DNA from: Apium graveolens
Taxonomy: Eukaryota > Streptophyta > Magnoliopsida > Apiales > Apiaceae
Length of the DNA stretch: 64,000 nucleotides
NCBI RefSeq assembly: GCF_009905375.1
Contig: NC_133657.1
Span: forward strand, 62,682,503 to 62,746,502
Reading direction: 5' to 3'
How positions within the stretch are numbered: position 1 is the first letter of the stretch; every line of letters begins with the position of its first letter. The translations under genes were made by a program, and so were the position numbers. Shown piece by piece: positions 44,550 through 55,412 of the stretch. The notes beneath the pieces are model-generated. The model made no database searches. It was given only the letters and a program-made list of their open reading frames with translations, and was not told the DNA's origin.

Positions 44550-47500
44550 TGTAATAACTCGAATTTTTGAGACCTTGTAAAAACAATTAATGAATAGTAA
44601 TCCTGATAGACGGGAAAAACTTTTTAGCCCACACTATGTTGTGCATGAGAAAATGAGTTTCAAAGTTGATATTATGATTATACGTACCAAATGAGTGTAT
44701 GTAAACGCTATTAGTTTTCGAAGAAAACGGACTTTGAAAAATGACCATTTTTACGAATCATCGAGGATTACGGGAATCACAATATAATTATGAATTTAAA
44801 ACCCTACTGATTTATATCCAAGTACGATAATTCAAAACATAAGGAATAAATACGAAAGGATTTCGTCGCGAATCGTTTGCGAGAAAGTATTACGAAAACG
44901 TTTAAGCGACCGAACGAACGCGTAAACGATTAAATAAACGTAATGCACTAACTAACCCTGGTATAAAAGTAACCATGGTTACTTTATTAAATAGTGAGTT
45001 AAGGAAGTAGGATGATCAACTAGGGATAAGAGAATAGTAAGCTAATGGCTAAGCTAATTAGCTTAACTTGTAATCTAAAAAGCCTAGCTAGAATTGTCTA
45101 GAGATTTGGCAACAAAAATCAATCCTATGACTTATACTAGAAGAATAAACAAGATATTACAATATTATTTCAAGAAGCAACCAAGAAGCAACCGAGGAAG
45201 CAACATATTTCTATCCCTCTCTCTCCCAAAAGCTTCATTCAGCCCTATCACTAAACAAGGAGAAATCAAAATCAAAACACCAAGCTCTAGTCAAGGAAAA
45301 ATTCCCCCGTTAATTATCAAGCTTCATGCCTCCTAAACTAAGGTAAGACCAATCTTTAAGCTCTTTTTATCAAGGTTTTATGGGTGAAATAAATTCAAGA
45401 AAGATGATATTGAATAGTATGAATAGTAACTTTTCTTTGGTTTCTTGATTTTAATGGTTGATTTAGGTTCCAAAAACCCTACAAAGCACTCCCAAGACTT
45501 CACCATCATCAAGAACACATCTCAAGCTCTCAAGAAAGGTATAAATCTTGACCCATCCTTACTTAAGATTTAAGTTCAAGATTCTTTTAGAACATAATTA
45601 TAAACCTAGTTTTGGTGAAAGTATTGTTGTAATCTTAATGTTTAGCTAAGTAGATTTAAGGTTGATTGTTGTTACCTCAAGAACATGATGTTCTTGAGAG
45701 AAGTTAGTGTGGTGATGATGATATGTTGATTGTTGGTGGTAGTATAAAGATTTAAGGCATAAACGAAACTCCGATCGTAATCGTAATCTCGCTAAAATGA
45801 ATAAAACATAACTTTAAGTTTCTGCAGAAAGTCCCGAAGACGTAAACTGTAGTTTCTTGAAAAATAACACTTTATTATAATAGAAAATGTTATAAGAATT
45901 GTTTAGGCGCTTGAATCTCGTGATTCCGATTTACGGATCAAACGTTATGGCCGTTTTACTAAAAGTGATTTACGCGACAAAAACTGCTACGAATTACGAA
46001 CTTTGATAATAAAAAGGATCGACTTAAAAATGTTCATAAATCATGAAATTTTTACAGAAATAGTAAATTTAGTTTCCTAACTGCCATAAAAATTTCAAAT
46101 GAAAATAATGATTTTTCAATTTTATAAAAATATCGGAGCAGAGACCGCGCGATTAGAAAACCGTAGAATCCATAAGCGGAGCAGACGAGGAAAATGAAAA
46201 TGGACTTCAGACACTTTGAAAAAGGAAATGACCATAATGAGAACAAGGACTTAAAGAAATAATAAGGGTAATATAAGTTGAAAGGGTGCATAATAAGTAG
46301 CGCGTGGGTGCGAGTCACCGTAATTTAGAACAGGACCTAACAAAACGAATTTTGTTTATGATTATAGATTTCAGAGCGGAACCTAGAGCATCCTTCACCT
46401 CGAGATACCCAGGCAAGTTTTCAAACCCTACCTTTTGAGAACTGTTGTGTTGTGAATATTTTACAAACTATGATATATGCATGAGATTGCTTTAAACCGT
46501 TTTACGAAATTGAGATATATTACATTGCTCAATTATTGATAATTTTTGGTATATGTTCATACCGAGTTGAAATGTTATATTTAGACCGAGAGTCGGTCGG
46601 AGTAAGTTATAAAAAACCTGAAAGTATCTCGGAGGAGTTTCTATTTGAAAATATTAAAGCTAGCAAGTAGCGTGGTACGTATATAATTTAGACCAAAAAT
46701 CGATCGGTAAAAATTGATGAAAACCCGATTAAATATTAAAGATTATTAAATTACTTAAACATAAATTAGTTGAGAAATATTATTTTAATATTCTTTTAAA
46801 AGTATAATTATTCAAGGTTTAATTATTTATCGATTAATATTTAATTATTTATTATTTATTAAATGATTTAATATGATTTAAAAATCATAAAAACATGATT
46901 TAAAATACTTTCTGTATTTCTAGAAAATCATTCGAATAATTTCATATCGTTGGAGAATATTATCTCGACTTATTTTAAATATTTTGAATATAGTTTCAAA
47001 AGAAACTCCCCCTTATTTAATTATATGTTGACAACGGCAACTCAGATCCTTAGTACTTCCTCCGAAAATTTTTGGAAGTACGTATACATATATATATACC
47101 CTAATAGGATAAACTATTTCTATCAACAAGCAAAACGCTTGGGGGAACTTCGATATAATTCGTGTTCTGGAGATATGATAGAATTCTGTTAAAGGACAAG
47201 GGAGGGGTAGACTCTAGTACTATGTGTGCTAGATGGACTACCAAAGGTACCGCAGGCGAAGGTATTCTGTATACTCAGGAACTTGTGAAGTATGTGTATA
47301 CCCAAAAATGGGACACGTAGCCCGAATGCGGCAAGGGTGATAACCGGGATACGAAGGTGTCGTCCTTCTACTAGTAGAAAAGGTTACTATTTCCGTAGTA
47401 CGACTGATCATCGTATGTCGTGGCTCCAACGAATGTCCTATTCTTCCAATTGGAATTGTGATGCAATACCGTAACCCAAGCCTAGGTGCTGGGTTTACCA

Positions 47501-48054
47501 TTAAGGTATTTGCAGGATAATAAAGCCACTAAAGAATTGTTTTCAAAGAAGGTGTGTATCACCAATAAAAACTATTTTTGAATAAAACATATTTATCATA
47601 TATGACGTTTTACTTGAGTTATCATACAGTCATTTCATATTGTACATTATTATGCTGGGCATTATAGCTCACTCTTGCTTTCTTTTAAATGACACAACAC
47701 AACAGATAATCAGTATGCCGGTGTGGGACTTAGTCGCTTGCAGTCATGGGGAGAATCCCTGACAGCTTTGTCTCAGGTGGGCCAGAGTTTCAGATAGGTA
47801 TAAGATATCAGTCATAATTATTGTAACTTCATGTAGAGGTTTTCAATAATTATTTGAGATCCTGTAAAGTACACTTGAGTTTTAATAACAGATGATAATT
47901 GTTGTACGTCATTTCTAAGGCTATAACTTGTGAGTGTGTGAGATTGGGGGTCTGTGATATGGAATTATTGGATTATTGAGTTAATGCAGGTTACACATGA
48001 TTGAAGGATTGCGTGACGACCCAGATTCCTGACCCCGGATTTGGGGGTGTTACA
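44550..48054 (+). repeat. 5' LTR of the long-LTR element
   Basis: Begins TGTAATAACTCG and ends GGGTGTTACA; the terminal TGTAA...TTACA is an inverted repeat. The primer site follows after four bases. Small frames inside (45,094-45,336 and others) are not supported as genes. Positions 47,238-47,500 are less AT-rich but show no gene. Confidence 0.8.
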
Positions 48055-48058
48055 GAAA

Positions 48059-48070
48059 TGGTATCAGAGC
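48059..48070 (+). other. Primer-binding site of the long-LTR element
   Basis: TGGTATCAGAGC, four bases after the LTR end; tRNA-Met type. Confidence 0.88.
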
Positions 48071-48076
48071 ATTAAG

Positions 48077-49108
48077 TGTTGTGGATATGTTATGAACTTG
48101 ATGATTTCATTAACAAAATACCTTAGTAGATTTTACTTAGTGAAAAATGTAGCACTCGATGGATAAGGAATATAATCCCGATGGATGACTCAATATAGTC
48201 CCGACGGATGATGATTTATTATCCATCGGGTGAGTAGCTTGTGTAATAATGAGTCTGTAGCACATTTATGCATACACCTTGTTTAGATTCTGTAGTAGCA
48301 CTCAAGTCATGTTGACTTTAATTAGATATGCAGAATAGGTTGATTAATTATACATAGATGATGTCTTGTAATTCTGCATAAATAAAATGAAGTCAAGTGC
48401 CAGATAGCTACCCGACTGATAAACAATAATGCCACTCAACGGATGATCAACAAGGCAAGCCGACGGATGATCATGTACCCGACGGATAATCAATTCAAAC
48501 ATCTTTTGACAGTGACAACACAGTCACATGCGTCGAGTGTATGCAAAAAGAATGTGGAAGCCTATTCAACTGGGTTTTAGAGAACAAAGAAGCATTGCCA
48601 TTTCCATGCTATTATGAAGATATTCAAAGATGCTGGAATAGAGTAATGAAGCAGCATAGTATTAGACTTGATAGGTTTTGTTTTATTATCTTGTCTTATT
48701 ACTTTGTAATCTTGGTGATATATAAACCAAGAAGTAGCAAATGAAACAACGAGAACAAGACTAAGAACATTATCTCGGAGAAACAATTGTAAGTTGCATC
48801 CTTAGCATTTCTCTGTAAACTTAGTTGTTCATATTTGTAAGCAGCTTTGAGTTAATCTTTCTACACAGAGTTCTCTTGATAAAATATAAATCTCTGATGG
48901 ATACATTCAAATCCACCAGAAAGTTTTTAAAGACTTGTGTTTTTAATTACTTGTGTTTTGATTTTACTAACTTCTTATTCCGCACTTTGCAAGTCAAACA
49001 CTTTTATATTATTAAGATAGAACATTTTATATTTATTTTTTTGAAAAAGGTTCAAGAATTCCATTCAACCCCCTTCTGTAATTCTTGTTGCATTGTTAGG
49101 GACTAACA
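48077..49108 (+). repeat. 5' LTR of copia-2
   Basis: Starts TGTTGTGGATATG and ends GGGACTAACA. The 67-codon frame at 48,541-48,744 also occurs in the 3' LTR simply because LTRs are copies; it lies largely upstream of the TATA box and is not taken as a gene. Confidence 0.95.
48153..48726 (+). promoter_or_regulatory. copia-2 LTR promoter: CGACGGAT array and TATA box
   Basis: Eight copies or near-copies of (C)TCGA(C/T)GGAT or CCCGACGGAT lie in 48,153-48,490, one of them inverted (tatccatcggg at about 48,220). TATATAAA follows at 48719-48726. The 3' LTR has the same layout with TATATAAA at 60628-60635, where several motif copies are closer to consensus. Confidence 0.5.
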
Positions 49109-49110
49109 AT

Positions 49111-49121
49111 TGGTATCAGAG
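49111..49121 (+). other. Primer-binding site of copia-2
   Basis: TGGTATCAGAG, two bases after the LTR end; the expected final C is replaced (taagc follows), a small departure from the tRNA-Met site. Confidence 0.8.
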
Positions 49122-49168
49122 TAAGCTCTTGAAGAACAAAGAGTTTAAAGATCACAAAAAACAGCAAG

Positions 49169-51505
49169 ATGAACAAGAAGGATGTAGGAGTCAAGATTCC
49201 TTTTCTGGACAAAGATAATTACCATCACTGGAAGGTAAAAATGCATCTTCACTTACTTTCTCAAGATGAGGCTTATGTAGATTGCATAGAGAGAGACCCT
49301 CATGTACCAATGAGAGTTGCAACTAGAAATGAGCCATCAGTTCCCAAGCCAAGGCATGAATGGTCAGATCCTGATATTGAACAAGTCAGGGAGGACAAGA
49401 AGGCCATGAATATTTTGTTCAATGGAGTTGATGGTGACATGTTTGACAACATCATCAATTGCAAAACTGCCAAGGAAGTTTGGGATACAATACAGATTAT
49501 CTGTGATGGCACTGAACAAGTCAGGGAAAATAAGATGCAGCTGCTAATTCAGCAATATGAGCACTTTCATAGTGAAGATAGTGAGTCTCTCACTGACATT
49601 TTTAGTAGATTTCCAAAACTACTAAATGCTCTAAAGTTGCATGGAAGGGTCTATCAGATAAAAGACTCCAATCTTAAGTTCCTTAGATCTCTTCCAAAGG
49701 AATGGAAATATATGACAGTCTCACTGAGAAACTCTCAAGATTATAAGGAGTTTACTTTGGAGAGACTGTATGGCATCCTGAAAACTTATGAGCTTTAAAT
49801 AGAGCAAGATGAGAGGATGGAGAAAGGAAAGAAGAAAGGAGGATCCATTGCACTAGTTGCTGAGTTAGAGAAAGAGAAGGAGATGAAGATGGAAGCTGTT
49901 GAATCAACTTCAAAGGTCTGTAAAAATAAGGGCAAGGGGCTGGTAGCAGAAAATGAAGATTCTTTGAGCCAAAATGATATGGAGGATATTGATGAACATC
50001 TTGCATTTCTTTCCAGAAGATTCTCCAAGCTCAAGTTCAAGAAGATCTTTGGAGCAGCTAAGCCAAATAGAAACATGGTGGATAAATCAAAATTCAAATG
50101 TTTCAAATGTGGCTTAGCAGGGCACTTTTCCAGTGAGTGTGGAAAGTCAAATTCCAGCAAAAAGAAGTTTGAGCCTGTGGATTATAAACAGAAATACTTT
50201 GAGTTGCTCAAACAAAAGGAAAGGGCTTTCATTACACAAGAAAATGATTGGGCAGCAGATGGTCTGGATGAGGATGAGGATGTCAGCTATGTCAATCTAG
50301 CCCTAATGGCCAAGTCTGATGAAACAGAGACAAGTTCTTCAAGTAATCAGGTAATCACCACTAACCTTGCACATTTATCTAAAGCTGAGTGTAATGATGC
50401 AATAAATGACATGTCTACAGAATTATATCATTTGCGTGTTACACTTAAGTCTCTTACTAAGGAAAATGCTAAAATCAAAGAAAATAATTTGTTTTTAAGT
50501 GAGAGGAATAATGTGTTAGAGTCTCAATTCATTGAATTTGAAAATTTGAGAATTGAGTGTAAAATTGCTAAAGATGAATTAACTAAGTCCTTGAAGAAAG
50601 AAGAGATCTTGAAAAAGCAGCTTGAACGAGAACAGGAGGTGATTAAGGCATGGATAACATCTAGAGATGTTCATGCGCAAATCACCAAAGTTCAAGGTAT
50701 TGAGTCCTTTTGTGATGCAGCCTGGAAGAAGAATAAGGAGAAGCTGGAATCCAATTTGGTTGAAGGATTGCTAACAGATGTAGACTCGACGGATGATGCG
50801 GGTCATCCGTCGGATAACAAAAAGGGTTATCCGTCGAGTGATATAAATCCTCATCCGTCGACTGTGAGCAAATCTGTGAGTAAAGCCAAACTTTCTAAGT
50901 TAAATGAGAAATATGGATCAGTTTCCAAGAATTTTGTTCCAGGAGAATCCAGTCAAGTAAAGAAGGAGAAAAAGGCTAATGTTGGTCATATGACTGTCAA
51001 GTAATTAAGTAACAGACTGGAAAAGATTGAGGTTAAAACAGAGGCTAAAAAGAAAAATAATAGAAATGGTAAAGTAGGAATTAACAAGCATAACAACTAC
51101 ACACCTGATAAATATGCTCTTAGAAAAATATGTGTCAAGTGTGGTAGTGTAAATCATCTGTCTGTTAATTACAAAACTGCCATGCCTACTTCCATATATG
51201 TGCCACCTCATTTTCCCAACATAAATGCCATGCCTTCTATGCCTATGAATGATATGTCTACACAGAATATGAATGCACAGTTTGCTAATATGCCATTTGC
51301 ACCTAATCCTTATTATGCTGCATTTAGTATGTCACAAATTCCATTTAGCATGCCTTACTGGAATAACATGTTTACTAGTAGCATGCCATTTCCTGTTAAT
51401 CAAAATATGCATGATAATTCTGCTGCAATAAATGGTTTCAAAGGTCCAACTCAAATAACTAAGGATGAATCTGATATCCCCAAGTCAAATGAGATCAAAA
51501 CCTAA
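49169..51505 (+). pseudogene. copia-2 gag
   Basis: Starts at ATG 49169 (MNKKDVGVKIPFLDKDNY). Residues 1-210 are the plant copia capsid domain (VWDTIQIICDGTEQVRENK, LERLYGILKTYEL). In-frame stops at 49,796 and 51,002 split it. A good zinc knuckle (CFKCGLAGHFSSEC) is at about 50,098-50,139. A long coiled coil (LKSLTKENAKIKENN to LKKQLEREQEV) follows at about 50,450-50,640, absent from copia-1 gag. The CGACGGAT motif occurs four times in the coding linker at 50,783-50,864. A second knuckle near 51,132-51,170 reads CVKCGSVNHLSVNY: its last Cys is Tyr. A Met/Pro/Asn-rich tail ends at 51,505. Confidence 0.85.
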
Positions 51506-53282
51506 GAAACAGAAAAAGAAAGCTAACAAGGCAGGATCCAAGGAAACTTGGGTACCAAAATCAACTTGATTTGATATTGATGTGTGCAGGGAAACAGAAA
51601 GAATCTATGGTACTTGGATAGTGGTTGTTCAAGACACATGACTGGTGATTCTATCCTGCTCACAGAGTTCAAGGAGAGAGTTGGCCCAAGTATTACTTTT
51701 GGAGATGACAGCAAGGGTTATACTGTGGGATATTGCTTGATTTCAAAAGACAATGTAATCATTGAGGAGGTTGCCTTAGTGGATGGTTTCAAGCACAATT
51801 TGTTGAGTATCAGCCAGCTATGTGATAAAGGCAATTCAGTAAACTTCAACTCTGAAGCCTGTGTTGTGACAAACAAAAGGAGCAACAAAGTGGTTCTCAC
51901 TGGAGTGAGAAAGGAAATGTTTACCTAGCTGACTTCAACTCATCAAATACAGAATCTGTTACTTGTCTTCTCAGCAAAGCAAGTCAGGATGAAAGTTGGT
52001 TATGGCACAAAAAGCTATCCCATTTAAACTTAAAGACTATGAATGAACTTATAAAGAAAGAACTGGTTAGAGGTTTTCCTCAAGTGGAGTTTTCTAAGGA
52101 TAGATTGTGTGATGCTGCCAAAATGGAAAGCAGATCAAAGCATCATTCAGAAAGAAGCTTGATTTAACAATTGAAGAACCTTTGCAACTGCTACACATGG
52201 ATTTGTTTGGACCAGTCAATGTGTTGTCCATCTCAAGGAAAAGATTTTGCCTAGTAATTGTAGATGATTTCTCAAAGTTCTCTTGGACATATTTCCTAAA
52301 GTCTAAAGATGAGGCTAGTGAAATCATCATCAATCACATAAGGCAAGTCAATAATCATCCTGATTTCAAAGTTAGAAGAATCAGGAGAGACAATGGAACT
52401 GAGTTCAAGGATTCTGTCATGAGAGCATTTTGTGAAAAAAATGGGATTTTGCATGAGTTTTCAGCAGAAAGAACTCCACAACAAAATGGAGTAGTAAAAA
52501 GGAAGAACAGATCACTTATTGAAGCTGCAAGGACAATGCTTGAGGAGTCTAAGTTACCAACATATTTCTGGGCTGAAGTTGTAAATACTGCATGCTACAC
52601 TCAGAATATTTCTCTAGTTAATCAAGCAAAATGCATGACTCCCTTTCAATTGTTCAAGAACAAGAAGCCAACTCTAAATTTTCTTCATGTCTTTGGCTGC
52701 AAATGTTATATCTTGAGAAATCAAACTGATCCGAATGGGAAGTTTGATGGTAAAGCAGATGAAGGAATTTTTGTTGGATATGCTGTTGGTAAAGAATATA
52801 GAGTCTACAATCTAAGAACCAACATTGTTGTGAAATCAATACATGTGTTTGATGATAAAAAGATTGAAGGACTGCAAGATGGAGATTATCATGAGAGCCT
52901 CAAATTTGACAATGTGGAGATGGTTAGTGATGACAGTGATGATGAAAGTGATCAAGAAACAGTATCAAAGGATAATGCAGAAAAATCCACTACCAATGAA
53001 GCACAAAATTCAACATCTATCGAGTTGCATAATGCTTCATCCGTCGGGAGACAATCTGCTTTATCCGTCTGGAGACACCCAGCTTCATCCGTCGGTACTC
53101 AAAATTCACCATCTGTCGGGTCATCAAAAGAAGCTGGAGGTCAGAATAGATCACTTACAGAAAGTTTCCCTTTCTCAAATCAAAGATCCATTAACTCAGG
53201 GAGAGTTTCTAATAATCTAAACTCAATCACACATCAAGACAACAATGAGGCTTCTTCATCTAGAGCTAATCTACCTCAATAA
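51506..53282 (+). pseudogene. copia-2 protease, pre-integrase and integrase
   Basis: Protease: WYLDSGCSRHMTGD near 51,610-51,650. A frameshift near 51,914 precedes ESWLWHKKLSHLNLKT, and another near 52,110 precedes the integrase frame at 52,182. Integrase: HMDLFGPVN, VDDFSKFSW, RRDNGTEF. The third catalytic residue is changed: QQNGVVKRKNRS has Lys (AAA at 52,497-52,499) in place of Glu. The C-terminal linker (52,900-53,280) is Ser/Asp-rich and carries the CGTCGG-type motif four or five times. It ends at TAA 53280-53282, probably from CAA. At 51,505-51,584 the gag and protease frames differ, with a stop before vcag; this may be decay or a natural gag-pol frame change. Confidence 0.86.
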
Positions 53283-54891
53283 AGGAAATGGACAAAGGAT
53301 CATTCCTTTGAGCTCATCATTGGTGATGTATCTTCTAGAGTTCAAACAAGGAGAGAAACTCAAGAAGAATGTCTATACAGTAGCTTTCTTTTTAAGGAAG
53401 AACCAAAGAAGGTAGAAGAAGCTTTGTTGAATCCTGATTGGATTTTAGCTATGCAGGAGGAGCTAAACCAATTTGAGAGGAAAGAATCCAATAGACACCA
53501 AATGGTTATTCAGAAACAAGATGGATGAAAATGGCATAGTAGTCAGGAATAAAGCTAGATTGGTTGCTAAGGGTTATTGTCAATAAGAAGGAATAGATTT
53601 TGATGAAATATTTGCTCATGTTGCAAAACTTGAAGCCATCAGAATCTTCTTAGCCTATGCAGCCCATGTCAATTTCAAAGTCTATTAAATGGATGTCAAA
53701 AGTGCCTTTTTGAATGGAGATTTGGAGGAGGAAGTCCATGTCAGTCAGCCTCCTGGTTTTGAAGATCCAAATTTTCCAGAATATGTTTACTATCTTTTGA
53801 AAGCACTTTATGGACTAAAGCAAGCACCTAGAGCCTGGTATGACACTTTGTCAAAGTTTTTTTTAGAGAATCACTTCACTAGAGGTACTAAAGATAAAAC
53901 TCTTTTCTTTAGAAATGTTAATGGCTCTAGTATACTTGTTCAAATTTATGTAGATGACATTATTTTTGGCTCTACTGATGAAAAACTTTGCAAAAAGTTT
54001 GCCAAATTGATGCAAAGTAAGTATGAAATGAGTATGATGGGAGAACTAACTTACTTTCTTGGTTTGCAAGTTAAGCAAGTAAGTGATGGAATATTCATTA
54101 GTCAAACTAAATACATTTATGATCTTTTAAAGAAGTTTGATCTAATGGATTGCACATCTGCAAAAACTCCCATGACCACTGCAACTAAGCTTGAATTAAA
54201 CACTACTGAAAAGTCTGTGGATATTTCAAGTTATAGGGGCATGGTTGGCTCACTTCTGTACTTAACAGCTAGTCTGCCAGATATAATGTTTGCTACATGT
54301 TTGTGTGCTAGATTTCAGGCTGATCCTAGAGAATCTGACTTAGTAGCTATTAAGAGAATTTTCAGATATCTCAAGGGAACACCAAAACTTGGCATTTGGT
54401 ACCCTAGAGATTCTGGTTTTGATCTAACTGGTTATTCAGATGCAGATTATGCAGGTTGTAGAATTGATAGAAAAGGTACAACAGGAACCTGTCAATTTCT
54501 AGGAAACAAGCTTGTATCCTGGTTCAGTAAAAAGCAAAATTCAGTTTTTACTTCTACAGCGGAAGCTGAATATATTGCTGCTGGCAGTTGTTGTGCACAG
54601 ATTTTGTGGATGAAAAACCAATTGCTAGACTATGGTTTGCAAGTTGAAAGGATTCCCATTTTCTGTGATAACCCAAGTACAATTGCCATCACTGAAAATC
54701 CAGTACAGCATTCAAGGACAAAGCACATAGACATCAAGTACCACTTCATAAGGGAATATGTAATGAATGGTACTGTGGAACTACATTTTGTTCTAAGTGA
54801 AAAGCAGCTTGCAGATATATTTACCAAGCCACTGGATGAATCCACCTTTTCAAGGTTGGTAAGTGAGTTAGGTATGCTAAATTACTCTTGA
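53283..54891 (+). pseudogene. copia-2 reverse transcriptase and RNase H
   Basis: The N-terminal RT (FELIIGDVSSRVQTRR, EEALLNPDWILAMQEELNQFE) is followed by a short internal deletion near 53,480. Stops follow within 53,500-53,690. The rest is open from 53,689: [10 protein letters not shown], the catalytic [10 protein letters not shown] near 53,946-53,975, then RNase H with [21 protein letters not shown] and CDNPSTIA. It ends LGMLNYS at TGA 54889-54891, the same tail as copia-1. Confidence 0.88.
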
Positions 54892-55412
54892 ATCTTTATA
54901 GATTGTTTGCAAGTTGTAATGTAGCCAGAAATTTAATTGATTTTTCAGTCTTGGATGAAATTTTTGCTAAGTCAAAATTTACATCTCGACGGATGATCAC
55001 TATCCATCGAGTTTGATCATCCATCAGTATACTATTTGTTAATAAAATCAATTACTTTTCTGGAATATTTTATGACTCGACGAATAACAGATTTATCCTC
55101 ATCCGTCGAATTATCTTATTCTTAGCCGTTGATTCTCTGAACATTATCCATGGAGTATACTTACAGTTTGTAAGCATAAGACGACGGATAATTGATGGAA
55201 TTTTTACAGTTTATTTTTTTTTAAACGGCTACTTTGGGCCATTCTTATTGGTTACTTTATTTTACTTTATTATTTTTTAGAGTTATTTTTGAGATAGTAT
55301 AAAAGCTTGATTCATTTTCATTACTTTTCTTTTATCATTCTCAAATCATCTGCTCTAATTTCTTTCTTTCTCAAAAGCACTTACTCTCTCTGCAAGTTTT
55401 TACTCTCTAACA
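54892..55412 (+). promoter_or_regulatory. pol-ORF2 spacer of copia-2 with CGACGGAT hairpins and TATA box
   Basis: Hairpin CTCGACGGAT...ATCCATCGAG at 54,986-55,011; a second pair gactcgacgaat...catccgtcgaatt at 55,075-55,112; a further acgacggataat at about 55,180-55,191. TATAAAAG lies at 55298-55305, and the ORF2 ATG at 55413, 108 bases downstream of the box. The same motif stands upstream of the LTR TATA box. Promoter function is inferred. Confidence 0.5.

Noticed and set aside
45094..45336. An 80-codon ORF in the long LTR
   Set aside because: It ends in the LTR leader, shows no domain, and its composition looks non-coding.
47238..47501. Opposed ORFs of 60-87 codons in a less AT-rich patch of the long LTR
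   Set aside because: No motif, both strands are open in the same place, and the patch lies mid-LTR; most likely chance.
48541..48744. A 67-codon ORF found almost unchanged at 48,541 and 60,450
   Set aside because: Both copies lie at the same place in the two LTRs, so the similarity follows from LTR duplication. The frame is mostly upstream of the LTR TATA box, and no domain is visible.
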